A stretch of 64,000 nt of DNA, taken from the NCBI GenBank assembly GCA_037043015.1, contig CM073321.1:38832420-38896419 (forward strand), written 5' to 3'. This document shows, one piece after another, positions 11,210-24,793 of the stretch; the first letter of the stretch is position 1, and each line of letters opens with the position of its first letter. The notes under the pieces were generated by a model. The model was not told the DNA's origin. It worked only from the letters and a program-made list of their open reading frames with translations, and searched no databases. The stretch is from Bryum argenteum (lineage: Eukaryota > Streptophyta > Bryopsida > Bryales > Bryaceae). The position numbers and the translations under genes were made by a program.

Positions 11210-12017
11210 TTGCCGCCCTTCTTTCTTAAATCACCATAAACAATCACTATTATATGGGGTGAATTGCAGACTGGCTTGCATCGAGACAATCGCTAAAATT
11301 GCTAGAATCATTCCTACTCCTACTAACTTAGAGGGAGATTTTGCTGTGGGGAGTCAGGATGAAGGTTGTGATACTGAGGTATGAATACTTCGACAGTGCC
11401 CCATTGGTTTGTGTGCGGCAATGATAAATATTTTTAGAACATTTTGTGTTTCGTACCACAATAGTGATACATGACCATTGGCAAAGTGCTTTGAAAAGTT
11501 GCCAGAACCATACGCCACATCACTTAGCAGTAATTGCTGTAGTCTGGTAAGCCTCTAATACTGAACACGTTTCGTAACATACAAGATCAGTGTTTCCTTT
11601 TCGGATGCCCTTGTCAGGTCGACTCTGAAATTGCAACTGAAATTACTACGCGGCAGTAGTTTCTGTTAATTCGATTTTAATTGGTAAGAGATGAGACATG
11701 CAACTCAGACAACTACCTTAGCACATCACAACTATCGATATACCACAGCCGAAAGATAGATAAAAGACACCAATTGGCACGGTACTCACTGTAAACATTC
11801 AGAGGTGTGCCCTTATGACACACTTGCTATCATACATTGTCACCAGGAGTATAAACAGATATTGATCGTTGACAGAGTAAGCAGAATTTACGAGCCAGCT
11901 AAGCCACACTCATTGACAGATATTCTTAGCACAATTATGTGTGCAAATTTGTAACCGTCACTTTTGATGTGATTACTACCTACAATTTCGATACAAACTA
12001 ATTAGATTCATTACGGC
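11210..12017. other. Noncoding region downstream of the PHD/SET gene
   Basis: No open frame of note and no recognised repeat. The part nearest 12,017 should hold the 3' UTR and polyadenylation site of the minus-strand PHD/SET gene, but no polyadenylation signal could be chosen with confidence. Confidence 0.4.
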
Positions 12018-15000
12018 CTAATTCAATGTTCCTCTACACTCGGGAGTACCACAAAAACATGGAATCTTATCACCAACTTCGTCACAGTTAAATTTGTAGT
12101 CATATGTGATCTCCTCTTTAGCGTAGATATCCCTCTTAGCAAAGAAAACCACCTGCACACATTTAAGCCTGACGACTGTTGAATTCTTTTCTCAACGAAG
12201 TCAAAAACTTCAACTGTACGTAGAGAAATGCATACCTTTTTAAGATTCTCCACACATATCACCTTCGCAACGCAATTAGGCTGCAGAGGACCAAAGAAAG
12301 TCAGCAAAAAAATTTGTTCTTAAATAAGCATCCAGGGAACTTTTCCATATACTCACAAGTTGATTCTGTCTATTATTGATTAATTATGGACTCACGGCTA
12401 CAGTAGATGTGACTAAGGAGTGCGCTGCTCCTCCAATCTGTACAAAGAAATGTGCCGAGAAAAATGAGGAGTTTACCGAGCAGGAATGATTTACAAAACG
12501 AGCTATGCCTCCCTTACGGGTAGCATCGATAATTTGCTCCGAGTCTATTCTAAATAGGTAGCAAGCACCCTGATATTGTACGCGCTTCCCCGTATGATAC
12601 TCTGCTTCCCGCTTATCTGCAACGCGCAAACCCACTATCTCTCCTACGTACTCAACAACCTGATTATCACAGCAACCCCCATGAGTATTTGAATATACCT
12701 TACAAGTGAGATCCTAAATCATAGACCACACAAATTGCACAACATATATTGGTCGAAGGTTTCCGGACTACAGCTACTTCTCATGGTGTTCAGTCATGCA
12801 TGTCGCAAAATGTTGAGGCCATGTGGTGGTAGTCTGAGATAAGCCAGCCACTGTAATATTGTGAACGAGATAATGAAAGTTTCAGAATCTTACAACTTCG
12901 CCCTCTGCAATGAAATCTGTAGTATAGAGCCCCAGTGCATGAATTCCCGACTTGTATACACCAAGTTTCTTCCAACCTTTCTTTTGTTTAAAACGGAGAT
13001 ATTCCTGCGTGGTCAGACACTTCTCAGTTCTCTCAAAAGTCTCGCTTAATGATGCAATTTATACTTTTAACTAAGCCTTCGAGTTACCATGGGTTGATTC
13101 AGGCACGTCACAAATTTCATACTAACACTGACCAGACTGATAATCGATTATAAGCACTCAAACTTACTCTTTGATCACATTTCATAGGTGAGCTGTGTGC
13201 TGACTTAACAATCCGACGAGTGACTAGTTTACGTTCATCGATGCGTAGCCATGCCGCAACTTGCTCGCGAATTACCGCTCCGACTCCTTCCAATACCATC
13301 CGCTGTTGAGCCTTGGCTCGCTCTTCCAACGTTAACCTGCCTTTATATTCCTTTTTAACCGTAAACAAGAAGAGTACTAAGGTTAGGAGTTCTATTCGTC
13401 GATATTGTAAATGCACGACCATGAAGGCTTTATACCAGACTCACCTCAGTACGGGCACAAACTTCCCGAGAGCAAGAATCAGGTCCCTCCTTCGCCTCCA
13501 TGCCCAACTCGCTAGCACAAACATTGGCATGCCTTTCGCATGTCCCAGAGAATCTAACCTGATTGGTGCCATCCTGTACAACTTCACTTTGCAATAAGCC
13601 CTGCACACCACTGTCGGAATTAGCAAGAAGCTCAAGCGAAGGTATCAGACATTAGAGCAAAAGAACTCGTGCACAACTTCAAATGTATCCAGGAGTAAAT
13701 AACAGAATACGACGAGAACACCCAAAACAATATACAGTCAAAATGTCCACACCCACAAACGCTCCACACACAATCCTATCTTGTAGTAAGCATACCTTCT
13801 CATGAGCGCACCAAACGTGAAATGGCGTGGAACATTTTGGCACGCGACACTCAATGCAGGCACCACCTTTCCTTTCACACATAGAACATAGCTGCCAAAC
13901 CACGAACACCATCAAGTTGAGTAGCCAATAAAAACTATTCAACTTCACGGTTAACTAAATGAACAAAACTATATACCCAGCATCCTACAACCAAAACCGA
14001 AAAGGCTCTGGGCGAAGAAGGAACTGCTGGTCCTCAACAACCAATCTCCTTACTCCTTAACAAATACAAAAATCAAAATTGCGCTTGATAAGACATCCTC
14101 CAGGAGGTATAGATCCACTTACCCAGCCACAGATTATGATACCAACAATATCAAGCAAAGTCAAGCACCATAAGATCACAACGGTTCCCTCAGAGCCAAA
14201 CTTAGTATATTGTGACTCACCGCCCTCCGTCGAGCTGTTGTCACCCCTGATACATCGAACACTCCCATCGTGCCCATGTTCAGGCACCGTGTTCCAGGCA
14301 TCCACAACGAGCATACCATGTGAACCCACTGCTTCGCTCCCGGGTCCCTATCGATGTTCCAAACCGTGTTGCTCAGCCTCCAATCTTGACGCTCCGAGCT
14401 GGACACCACTGCGTCGCCATTCCCACCAGCGCTTCCAGGTTCCGGACTGTTCTTACTCCAGGCCTTGCAGATCACAGCCTCCTCTCTGGGTTCCGCACAA
14501 TCAAACGACTCGCATTCCCTCCATTTTGCCTCCCGCTTCTTCACAGGTATTCCTGTCAGATTCCCCCCGGACCTCGCCCTTGAAGATTGATTGTTGCTAG
14601 TCGCTGATAGAAGGGCCTCGTAATCGCCGTTCTCCAACACCGACGCACGTGCATTATTCTCATTCTTCACCTCTCGCCACGTTTGTAGCAACGCCAGACA
14701 CAACTGTCGAGCTTTCTGGACCCGCGTCATAGCTCCACCTCCATATCCACACAAAACACATATCTGCATCAAAAACGAAAACCTGGTGTCAGATCCATAT
14801 TCTCTTCAACGAATTATTCCTATAGCCAACTTCATAATACGAATACAGTCAAGGAATTTATCAGGACACATTTAAACTTCCTCACCGGATTCGTCACTTT
14901 CAGCTTGCATGTTCGACAAAGCCAGAGTCGCTTCGGAACCTTCGGCACCCCATAACACGCTTGGTGGACCTTTCATACAAAGCATGCGTCTTAGCAACCG

Positions 15001-18000
15001 TCGCAGGAATCGGATTTAAAAACAGTCACGATGTCAGAAATGTGGTTCGACTGTGTAGTGGTACAATCACAAACACCTTCATGAAGCTCGACAAGGCACC
15101 GTCTATTCGGAGCCTCACGAAATATCATGTCAATACAACACACGTTCGTGAGAGAACACATCATAGCCGGTCTCACCTTCACTGGACATCCCCCACAACG
15201 CAATAGTTTGTTGTAGCTAACGGAGCTGGACGTCCCACAGACATCACAGTTGCATTTCTCGCCCTGACCTAACCGATTGCCTAGAACGCCTCCGCTCTCT
15301 CTTTCTGATTTCAGCGTCGACCCTCTGCCATTCAGGTCTGACGTTTTAGAGTGATCTTTCTTCGGTACCTGGCCACTGCCTACCAAAGTATCCTCCAATG
15401 CTTCCATCTTCTTCTGCTCTGAGTAGATTCCTCTTTGAGTAAAACTGCTCACATAGCAAACCTTAAATAAATGATTCTCAAAATCACGCACCCGCCTATC
15501 GCTCATTCCCATTACTTGGAATCACGTTAACAACAAAAGTGACAAATTCGGCAACGCCAACTCAATTGCACCGCTAATAGTCCCTATTGAAAGGTACAGA
15601 AGTCGAGATCACCTCCTGAACCGTTCTCCACTTGTTGTCGTTCCTTCGCTCGCAATAACAACGCCCTCATTTACATCCCTCAATATGTGGAACACTTTTG
15701 GTCTCTTCGAACTTTCACCAGCCAACAACATGTCTGATCTCCTCTTTATCAACAGATTCCCTGTAACTCCAACCTTCAGTTGCCCCTGCTCTCCCAATTG
15801 CACTTGCCTCACCTTGTGCTTCACTGCAGCATCTCCTACAATCTCGGCTGCACTTCCAGTTGTGTCCTTCACCTGCGACAAAGTCGCCACATTGATTCTT
15901 TGAGGCTTGCTTGAACGCACCTGCTTCCGAAAGGATAAAACCCGTCCACCAAATCCCTCCTGAAGCTTTTCCTTGGAGATGCTGCTGCCTGCGGCAGTCG
16001 TCACTTGTGACACCTTGCAGACATAAGTTCCACCATCCTCCGATGCAACTTTCTCTGCTCCGGCGCTCGGTGCATCTGCATGTGCTTCCTCACTCCGGTG
16101 CCACTCCACTTTCCTTTTGCTTGAACCCCCCGCCCTGGCAGACCTCTCGCCTCGAGGAAATGGGCAGGGCTTCGCACCCAAACGCCCTGGACCAGCAGCT
16201 GGGAAAGATATTTGCACAGCAGCTGATGGTAGTTTCTCAATGACTCTTGGCACAACTTCTTCATCTGCGAACACGAAAACGGATGGACTAGGCCCATGCA
16301 CATCATTCTTGCTGGTCAACTCCGACATGCTTCGGACTTTCCGGTCTTCCTTCCTCTGGAGTACTTTCGTCCTACCCTCTGATGCCTTCCATGCAACTCT
16401 CGTATCATGCAGAGGACGATCATACGACACATCTTTTAGTTCACTGCCCGTAGCACCACTGAAATACCCTACATGTGCCTCAGACCTCCTGTGCATCGTC
16501 ATTCTATCTCTCCTCAAATTGGACTTCATCACGCCATCTTTCACCTTCTGCTGGGTGGCCGCTCTAAAAGTTTCCAAGATTGTGGGCACCGGGGTGGCGG
16601 CAGCCGCCGCCTGATTCAGAATCACACTCAACGACATCATCCGTCCATTTCGAGGGCTGGGTCCGGCCAACGGCGTCCTAGGACGGCGAACGCTCTTCGT
16701 CACAGAAGACGGCACGGTGATCGGACCTGCGCCACCTCCTCTCTCTAAACCAAAGCCTGAGTCATCTTTCGGAGAAAGCCCTGCTCCTCGCGAGAAGGTC
16801 GACGTCCCAGCCTCGAGCTCTCTCCTACCATTAAGACTCTCCTCCCCTACGTCCACCGTCCAGTCTCGAGGTGTGCCAGATCTCGGCTGTTGTGGCAGCT
16901 TTGTCCGTATCCCCATCTTCGCTTTCTGACGGTTCACGCCTTGAGGCACTCGGATCACCAGCGTGGTCCCCGCTGTTTTCTTCAATTGGTCATCGTCGAA
17001 GCTCCTTGCTGCGACTCCGAAGTTCTCCTCCGCCATGATCGTTGCCTTCGTTTCTTGGTGCCTCCGAGGTACCAACAGCTTGCGTCTCTTTGATGAAGGC
17101 ACCATCTCACCGCTCCATGCTTTCCCCAGGTCGCGCTTCGAACCATCCGGCCTCGTCGCCAACTCCAACTTCCCTACACTCTTAGGTTTCAGTCTTGCGG
17201 TTTCAAAGGTCACTTGAGGCTCCGCTTCCTGCCCAAACGAACTCTCGCCCGGGCTGCTTTCCTTGCCGTCTCCACCATCCACACCACTCGATCCCAGCCA
17301 CTTCCACTTTGTGTTGCGTCTTTGCCTTCTCTCCACTTTGACTGCCATTCCACCAAAGCACAATTCAGTAGGGATGCCTTCCCCAGCAATAACAAAATCC
17401 AATTGCACACAAAGTGACTGCTCACATGTCGGAGAACGACACTGAAGCCGGACTACACAAATATATTCAGGGACACCACTTGCCTGTGTTTGCCGCCGGC
17501 ACAATACCCTCCTCCACCTCGTTGTCTTCTTCCATTTCTGCTGCCCCAAGAAATCCCCCTGAAATACTCCTCATTACCCCCTTCTTCACCACCAGTCTTT
17601 GCCTTATGTTGCTGGATGACGGGCACCCTAACGACGATGGAGATCCCACCACCTTACATTGATCCTCCAACGTCGCCGATGACAGTGCATTCGTTTGTCT
17701 GACCACGCCCATGTCAACACCATCCGAAGAGCAGCATTTCCCTATCTCAGACCCTTCGTCCACCACACCAGGAACACCTGTCGCACCTGAACCTTGCATC
17801 ACACCGGGCCCTCCCTTCTCGCTCAGACCGCAGCATTCGTGTGAGGGTCGGCTCGAGACATTCTCAGAGCTGTTCGAGCAAACTCTCGCGTCCAATGAAG
17901 CTTCGCCTGCTGCCAGTGGTCTGACTATTCCTGCCGCTGCTGCTGCTGCAGCCGCCGCCGCAGCAACCTTCGCACCCGACAACACGACTTCGTTTTGAGA

Positions 18001-21000
18001 AATCCTTTCGTCGTCGCACTCTGCACCATCCTCCCTTAAGCTGCTCTTTTTTCCCGTCATGTCCAACTTCGTCGGAGCACTCGGCTGTTCCACATGTGCG
18101 GGGTCTTCCATACGGATAAGTTCCCCCTCGACCAAGTTCTTCTTTGCAATGTCGATCGGGCTTGGAAGACCCGCCCTATCCTTCGAACAAACTTTTCCCG
18201 CAAACCTGCACAACAACCAATAGGCTACCTCATAAGCAACGAAGAGTCGGGGTTTACTCTCCAAGCACTAAGAGCATTGTCAGTACGCATATCACACAGA
18301 AGCAGAACCTCCCCATATTTCCGAATTCAAGCATGAACCAATAGCTCAACGTCCCCAACTCACTCCAAGCAACAACTAAAACGAGCACAAAGGACGATTG
18401 AACGGCCCCTACCTTGGCACAGCCTGCCCTCTAACCGAAGAACTCGCCTTCCTACATTTTAAGCAGCTGCATTGAGTTTCCCCACTACTCAGAGCGGGAG
18501 CTTCCAGGTCCTTCTGCGTGCTGACAGCATCCGTTGCCAAACCTCTCACATCCTGTCCTTCCAAATCTGCGACACCTGTTTCCAACTCTGTCAAACAGGC
18601 GCCAAGGCTGACTGCAAAGTTAGAGTCGCTCAAATTTCTAATCAACATTCTCAGGCACACAGCAAAGTACAAACGCATTGGAAACGCAAAAACGGACCAC
18701 ACCTACACCTATACGAGCTACATAGAACACGACCTTCAAGGCGATGAGATTGCACATCAATGCGCTCGGCTTCCTTGTCCTCAAAGGTACCTAGATCTTT
18801 GCACAACCTGCTCGAGACTATTGACCCATTTTCGGCCTTCGTTGATTTCAATGAAGGATAAGCCGCAAGCTCAACTTCAGGACCACCCAGCAGTCGCATT
18901 CGCCCTGGCCTGTCCATTAACAATCCCCGATGTTCCTCACTCTGCCACTCCGATCCATTTTTACCCGACATCAAAATCTGACGCATTTCTAGTTCCTGCT
19001 CAGCACCCAGCCCTTTTTCCAATTCTACCATGCTCCTGTCCTCAGTGCACTCTTCCAGTACCAGTCTCTGCACCGAACGCTGCTGTTTCATGGAAGTTGG
19101 GCCTGGCAGGTCACGCATCTGAAATGCACGGTGGTTCAGATCCTGCTTCACCCGAGCGTTGGAGCCATTCGAACCGACGACAGCCTGCTCCGACTCGCTC
19201 TGGCCCTCCAAAAATTTCAGGGGGCTTGCGCGCTGGCCACTGACGCAACTAGACCGTCCATACGTGTCCAACTGCGCAAACAACTCACAATCCGCTCGGC
19301 TAGCACTCGCCACTATCTCCTTCAGCTGTCCGGGCCCAGCAGTTGCACCTTGCATTCCCATCGCTCGGGACGCAAACGAAGACTGGATGGCCGTTTCCAG
19401 GAGCCTTTCCCCCGTCTTCTTGCTCAGCTGCTCCAAAGCCCCGGAACTCAGTGTATCCAATGTCGTGCCATTCTCCAACGCCACGCTCCGAGACCGACCT
19501 ACAGCTGCGTGAGGAAACAACTTCGCCGCCAACATCTCTTGCTCGGATTGCTCCCTTTGAAACTGACGATCCGCGCTCCTGCTTAACATGTTCGGCCGAC
19601 TCTGCAACGATTCCAGGGACATCAGCTTCTCTTGAAGCACCGACACGCCGTCCGCTCTGTACCCTGGAGTTTGCGAATGCTGCCGAGTGCTAGGACTAGG
19701 TGTAGGAGTAACTACTGACCCTCGCTCTTGTCCGCGCCTCTCCACAACACCATTCTCCAAGAAGTCAGCCCTTCCATAGACCGACTGCCGTGCGCCCTCC
19801 TGCTCTCTCGCCTGGCCGGAAATGCCAGAAAACATGGGAAAAATCGCCGGGTTGTACTGCTGAAGGTTGTGTTGCAGCTTTCCATACCATCCTGTAAAAT
19901 AAACACCTACATTACTACCTTAATGACTGCATCTGCCAGTCTCTTTGAACTTCCATCTCACCCAACCAACAAAACAACACAGCTTATACAGTCGCAAACA
20001 CACACGGACTGACAAGGCCTAGCAACTAAGTAGGTTCTTAATGGAAGCTCGCATTCCCGGTTGTGCCAGATACTGAGGCGAGGGGGGAAGAATTGGTTGT
20101 GCCACTCCGTTGACTATCATGAAATCCATCATGTAAGACGACAAATGAGGCAGCCCAACAACCTTTACTCATGACTTGATCAAACGAATGAGATTTTGAA
20201 TGCTCCACGCTCGAGGTTGCCATGGAGGAGAACGATGTCCCAGCAGCCTGCGTCTGCTGAGAAGGCTGTCCCAGCCGCAGTTCGAAACTCGATGAAATAT
20301 CAGCCTCTCTCATTCGAGTTTCCTGCCCTGAATGGTTCGCCCCTTTCCCATCCTCCCTCGAACCACCGCTCAACTGCTGCTGTCCACTAGAGAGATTATA
20401 TCGCGGATGCAAGTGACTGTCGTACCCGAGACTCGTGGATAAATGGCTCATGCCCTCGACCGTGTTGCTAGTCCTCATATTCACCTGAGCTCGGGAGTAG
20501 TGATTCTCGGCCTGGTAGAACTGGTTGCCCACCCCTGATGTCATGCTCTTCTGAGATTGTCCATAGCACTTCAGCACTGCCTCCCTTGCATCCAGCATGC
20601 CAGCATTGTTCCCTAACAAACCGTACTTGGTGTCCAAGATCGACTCTGTCGCATGGAGAGTCGAAGCGTTCCCGTTCGACGGAGTCGCATCCCACATCTG
20701 CTGCGTCGTCGTTCTGCTCTTCATCGTGGGAGTGCTCCCGCCGCAAGATACATTTGATTCTTTATGCCAACTCCGTGTCACTGAAACTGCAGCTTTATAC
20801 TTCCTTGCCTCCAAATGAGCACCAGCATCCATCCATTCCCAGCCCAAGCCGTCTTCAGGAACTTTCACCTGCATAACATTCAACCCCATTCGAATCAGGA
20901 AAACCGAGCATGCGGTGGAAGATGACCCCATACTCTGCGCCCCTCAGCCAGTGCTTACCCCATACTGTGAGAAAAACGACTTCCGCCACTGCACCAGATT

Positions 21001-22432
21001 TTCACCTCCCTCTATGAACACCACTTCACCATGATTGGAAGCGGTCAGCCCTGAGTGCTGCAAGAAATAACCGCATCAAGCATGACCCCTCTCATCACAT
21101 CATTATCCGCGAACCACCCCAAGCGACACAAAACAAAGATAGTAATGACTCTCGCGGAAAGGATGAAACACTACTCAGTAGCTTGTCATTACTTATAAGT
21201 GCTCTTTCGATACAGAAAATGAAAAAGAGATGATATCGATTCACGGCACTCTCATGATAAATTGAATTTGCTCAGAAAAAGGAGACCTGAGTAAACTTCG
21301 CAACGGACATGTGCTGGCCATGACATGTGCAAGTCACTCCCAGGCGCCCGAGGTCAGTCAATCCCAGCTGCCCAACTGCCACGAAAGAGGCCCATTTTGT
21401 CAGATCACTTGCATCCCTCGGTACTGGTCTCCTGAAAAGTAACACAAAGTTCTGAGGACGGGCTCACCGATAGGTACACCGAAGTAGCTGATACAGTATA
21501 CTCGGAGCCCTCCTGACGACGTCGGAGCAACGACCGACTGAGATTGGCTCAGAAAACTGGTACTCAAAGGAGCCGACGTACTGTTGCTAGGGGTAAAGGA
21601 GGTAGAGCTGCTTTGGTTCCGTTGCTGCCTCTGCCGTGCCGGCTCTGTAGACCACTGTGACGAATGTACCTGCCAGCTCCCCTCCATCCCCAGCTCCCCT
21701 GCGCCCCTGCCGAAATTCAAGCTGCTTTGCATCAGAAGCTCCGCAACCGGTGGCGCCCCAGAGCCATTCACAGGTGGTAAACTATCTTGAGCTCCTCCGA
21801 CACTGCTGAAGTTTCTGCCTTGTCCATCCATTCCTGCAGTGGACTTCGCAGCCCCGTCCCCACGAGTAGCAGCTGCCAGAACAGAAGGACTTGGCGACGG
21901 CCACCCGCCACAGCTCCCGCTATCAGGCAGAGTCATCTGACCAAAGTGAGAGAGGGACGCTGCATACGGTGATCGGCCACCATTCACGGATGATCCGTAA
22001 CTCGACCTGCCAACATGCTGCTCGGATCCCGAAACCAAGGCCAAAAGCTCCGACCTGAGCTTGTCTTGGGACTGGAGCCCCTGCAAACCGAAATTCATCA
22101 TGGAATTCGGAAGCATTGGCTCCTGTCTGAAGGTTCGCTCGATGACGCACACCTCCTTCGCCATGTAAGGCTGCGAATACTGCCCTAGGTCCATGTTGAA
22201 CTGCGAAACAGGCGCCAAACCGTCAGAAACGAGAGGATGGAATTTGAGCACCATTCTACACAAGCCTTAGCATCACCCACAGCTGCAATGAACTGCGCGC
22301 GTCTCATCATCACCACAGACGACTAATCCCTTCCTAAACATAAGTTGATACCTGATTGATTGCCGACGGACCAGGCTGCGCGGATGACTTGACTGAGGAT
22401 GCCCTCATGTTCCACATCTCCTCCATGGTCAT
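12018..22432 (-). CDS. Trithorax-group PHD/SET histone-lysine N-methyltransferase
   Basis: Predicted nuclear chromatin enzyme, about 2,412 residues, probably acting on H3K4 by family. Exons (descending): 22,432-22,352; 22,200-21,502; 21,057-20,959; 20,868-20,163; 19,891-18,734; 18,611-18,413; 18,205-17,578; 17,441-15,613; 15,444-15,177; 14,969-14,886; 14,763-14,221; 13,891-13,796; 13,600-13,445; 13,350-13,168; 13,040-12,894; 12,659-12,477; 12,280-12,236; 12,152-12,018. Joins are GT-AG and keep phase; those near 18.7 and 17.5 kb are least certain. ATG 22,432 follows an in-frame TGA. The N-terminal 1,800 residues are largely disordered, with conserved-looking FELRLGQPSQQ and DKLRSELLALVSG and an alanine tract. 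Then come a PHD finger (CDVCGTSSS..HQACYGVPKVP), an extended PHD (CVLCGYGGGAMTR..CSLWMPGTRC..CIECRVPKC), SET (YVGEIVGLRVADKRE, IARFVNHSCSPNC, EEITYDY) and post-SET (CFCGTPECRG). It resembles plant At1g77800-type proteins rather than ATX1/2: no PWWP or FYR domain was seen. No break was found. Confidence 0.9.
17930..17966 (-). repeat. Polyalanine tract in the PHD/SET gene
   Basis: About twelve consecutive Ala codons (mixed GCN) within exon 7, between a VVLSGAKV segment and GIVRPLAAGEASL. Mixed codons suggest a stable homopolymer rather than a slipping trinucleotide run. It sits in the disordered half of the protein, far from the catalytic domain. Confidence 0.8.
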
Positions 22433-23004
22433 CACCAAGCTTCAGATGCCCGCCACTATACCATCGACGCACTTGCTCTGAGACGACAAAACACAAAATC
22501 GACTCTCGTCCTTCAATCCCAAACGTACAGGGCAGGTTTCGACAAAACACAACCTCTCGCTCTGCCACAAGTGCACGTCGACCTGATTCCTCACACACAA
22601 AATCACATCTTCTAACTTTCAGAGCTCAGACCTTCTCCAACCTACACGCAGAGCACATCCCTCGCTGATTACGATGACCACTCAAGCATTCGCAACTGAA
22701 AATCCTCTCGCTCGCCTCCACAAAGTGCAAAAACAATAATGGAATTAAAATTGCAAGCGGACTCTACGCTGTCGCACTCCACGACGCAAACCTACCGCAG
22801 CTCGCTCAACTCACAACGAGCTCTGATCCCTGCAATATGGACACAAGTTATGGGAACGATTACAAAATTCGCTTCTACTACAACACCATCAAACTTTCCG
22901 TTAATTTCTGATTCCAGAAGGTTTTTGCCGTTATCAACCTTCCTAAAGCTTGCTGGTTCTCTGCCCGCTACTAGTCCTGAGACAAGTCCATTCACCCTAA
23001 GCCC

Positions 23005-23181
23005 TCAACAAGCTGCCCGGAGCAATATTCCTGCCTGCAAAAGCATCAGCAAGACGGAGAGTAGCAAAATGGCCCTAGTGGGCTCCTCCGTGCGGCCATG
23101 GCTCTGATGCTTTAATGAGCTCTCGCTTTTAAATTCTGCTTTGTTCCTCTTCTGCTGATTCAACAGCTGCTGCTGCTCCAT
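23005..23181 (-). other. 58-codon ORF upstream of the PHD/SET gene (uORF or alternative first exon)
   Basis: Starts MEQQQLLNQQKRNKAEF, in Gln-rich sequence with a CAG run. It ends at a TGA about 570 bp before the ATG chosen for the PHD/SET protein. It lies in the expected 5' leader or promoter region. It could be an upstream ORF, a separate first exon spliced into the main frame, or chance. No good donor was picked. Confidence 0.3.
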
Positions 23182-23462
23182 CGTTCCATCTCCTCGCTTG
23201 CTTGCTAGGGCTCACGCGGTTACCGCGCTACTCCTGGGTTGGTAACCGTGGGACGCCTTCGTCCGTGAGGTAAATTGGGGGAGAAGACTATATCCCTGTA
23301 GTGGGACAGCCCCGCGCGGTCTCCCTTGCAAGAGCGGTTGCGCGGTTCAGATACCGCCCGCCACTTTCCAGTTACCACGCGATAACATTCCTTGCCCGCC
23401 CGAGACACTGCGTCCGCCACAAGCCCTCTTTCCGCATGCCACCATGCGCCACGATGCCCCAT

Positions 23463-23590
23463 GCGCCACGATGCCCCCATGCCATCTCCATGCGCATGTC
23501 AAGAATCTGCCGGCGCTAGGTTTAGATGTTGTGTCACAACTTTCGAGCCGGTATTAAATCCATCACGGTATGGTTTTCGTGACACAATTG
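23463..23590. repeat. Direct repeat flanking element II, left copy
   Basis: About 100 bp, containing GGCGCTAGGTTTAGAT and GTGTCACAACTTTCGAGCCG, is matched in the same order and orientation at 30,017-30,130. The two copies bracket about 6.4 kb with the element II gene. The left copy ends some 280 bp from the region expected to hold the 5' leader of the PHD/SET gene. Confidence 0.75.
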
Positions 23591-23599
23591 TGCAGGATG

Positions 23600-24790
23600 C
23601 GGTTTGAAGGCTCAATCGACTATTGTGGAATACAGGTTTTGCGACAGAGATTCAAATTTGCAAAACCCCAACGCACGTTACTAAAGAAGCCATAACCAAT
23701 GACGAAACCTCGATTATGCAAAAACCAAGTCACACGAATGAGAATTTGAGTTTTGAGTGGTTTTGTGTGAAGCCAAGATTTTGTTTATACTTTCTGCCCA
23801 TTGAAATGATGTGATTTGACAACTTGAGTGCAGTACTCTAATTTGACGTGGTGGGAGTAAGGATGGCACAAACGGCCTTATTTCGTACCTTAATGGCAGG
23901 GGAGGTGCATTTTAAATGCCACTACGTCCATGTTGCCCTCCTTCTTCATCTGGCGCTGCTCATTTGCGATTCCTTAGAGCCGCGATTCAGGTGCGAGCTA
24001 TGATATTTCACGCGTCGTTTATTTTTCAGCCAATAATTTCGTAGTATGATCGCTTGTGAATCCGTCGACAGCGTTGGGGAGGCGGAGTCGTAGAAAGGTG
24101 CTGGATCTCCACAGCGTCCGAGGGAGGGGGTACCGCCAGAAGGTTCGGCATCTCCGGAAAGGTCTCTTTCATGCGGCTGGCAAATAATCGGCATGATTCT
24201 TCATATCAAGCACGGCGACATTACGGTATGAACCACAATGTCGCACCTCCCACATGCGAGTAGTAATTTTGTAGTGGTGGGAGTTTAGGGAACTGTGCAA
24301 CCCTCGAATTGCCGCCTTGGACAGAATTTGGAACTCCCACATGTCAATCGCTAATTAAGCGTGTCTCTAGGTCGATGCGCGGGTTTAGCAAACATCAAAC
24401 TTCAACCATCGCACCAATCTTATCAATTTTTGACCATGTTGTTTACTTCCGAACTTTGTCCTACTGCGAATCGGATGAGTTGTGGTTCTCTTCCAATAAA
24501 ATTAGGCGTCATGGTTTGAACCCACCATGTCGCAGCAAAACACTACTGTGATATCCACTCTCGTTTTGCAGAAATCTAGCCTCCTTCTTTGTTGCATTTT
24601 AGCTGTACTCTGCATCATCATCGAGCAGCTGACATCGTCATACGCTGAGGTACTTCGGTCTCTGTGACTAGAACAGCACTCGTATGCACGCATTGACATC
24701 ATCTTCACATTTTCTGCAAATACTTCATGCTTGTGAAACCATCTTCGTTGGTTTGACTAGGTGGTCTGCACATGAATCCCAAAGATTGCC
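23600..24790. other. Flank of element II without a recognised gene
   Basis: Several short ORFs of 60-80 codons occur on both strands, none with a recognisable domain. The words GGTGGGAGT and CTCCCAC.TG recur in both orientations near 23,845, 24,245 and 24,268, as could happen in the subterminal part of an element. Nothing else is seen. Confidence 0.3.
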
Positions 24791-24793
24791 GTC

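Noticed and set aside
14079-14600. Plus-strand ORF of 173 codons, and others antisense to the PHD/SET gene (for example 18,518-19,243, 241 codons)
   Set aside because: They lie opposite well-supported exons with conserved domains and have no domain of their own. They are shadows of the GC-rich coding strand.
12018-15177. PHD/SET gene assigned to ATX1/2 or ATX3-5
   Set aside because: The SET text (GLRVADKRE, IIDATRKGGIARFVNHSC) and the lack of visible PWWP, FYRN and FYRC segments do not match those subfamilies.
15609-15680. Reading through the end of exon 8 as a C-terminus (ERFRR then stop)
   Set aside because: A donor at 15,612 and acceptor before 15,444 join in phase and lead into the conserved PHD finger.
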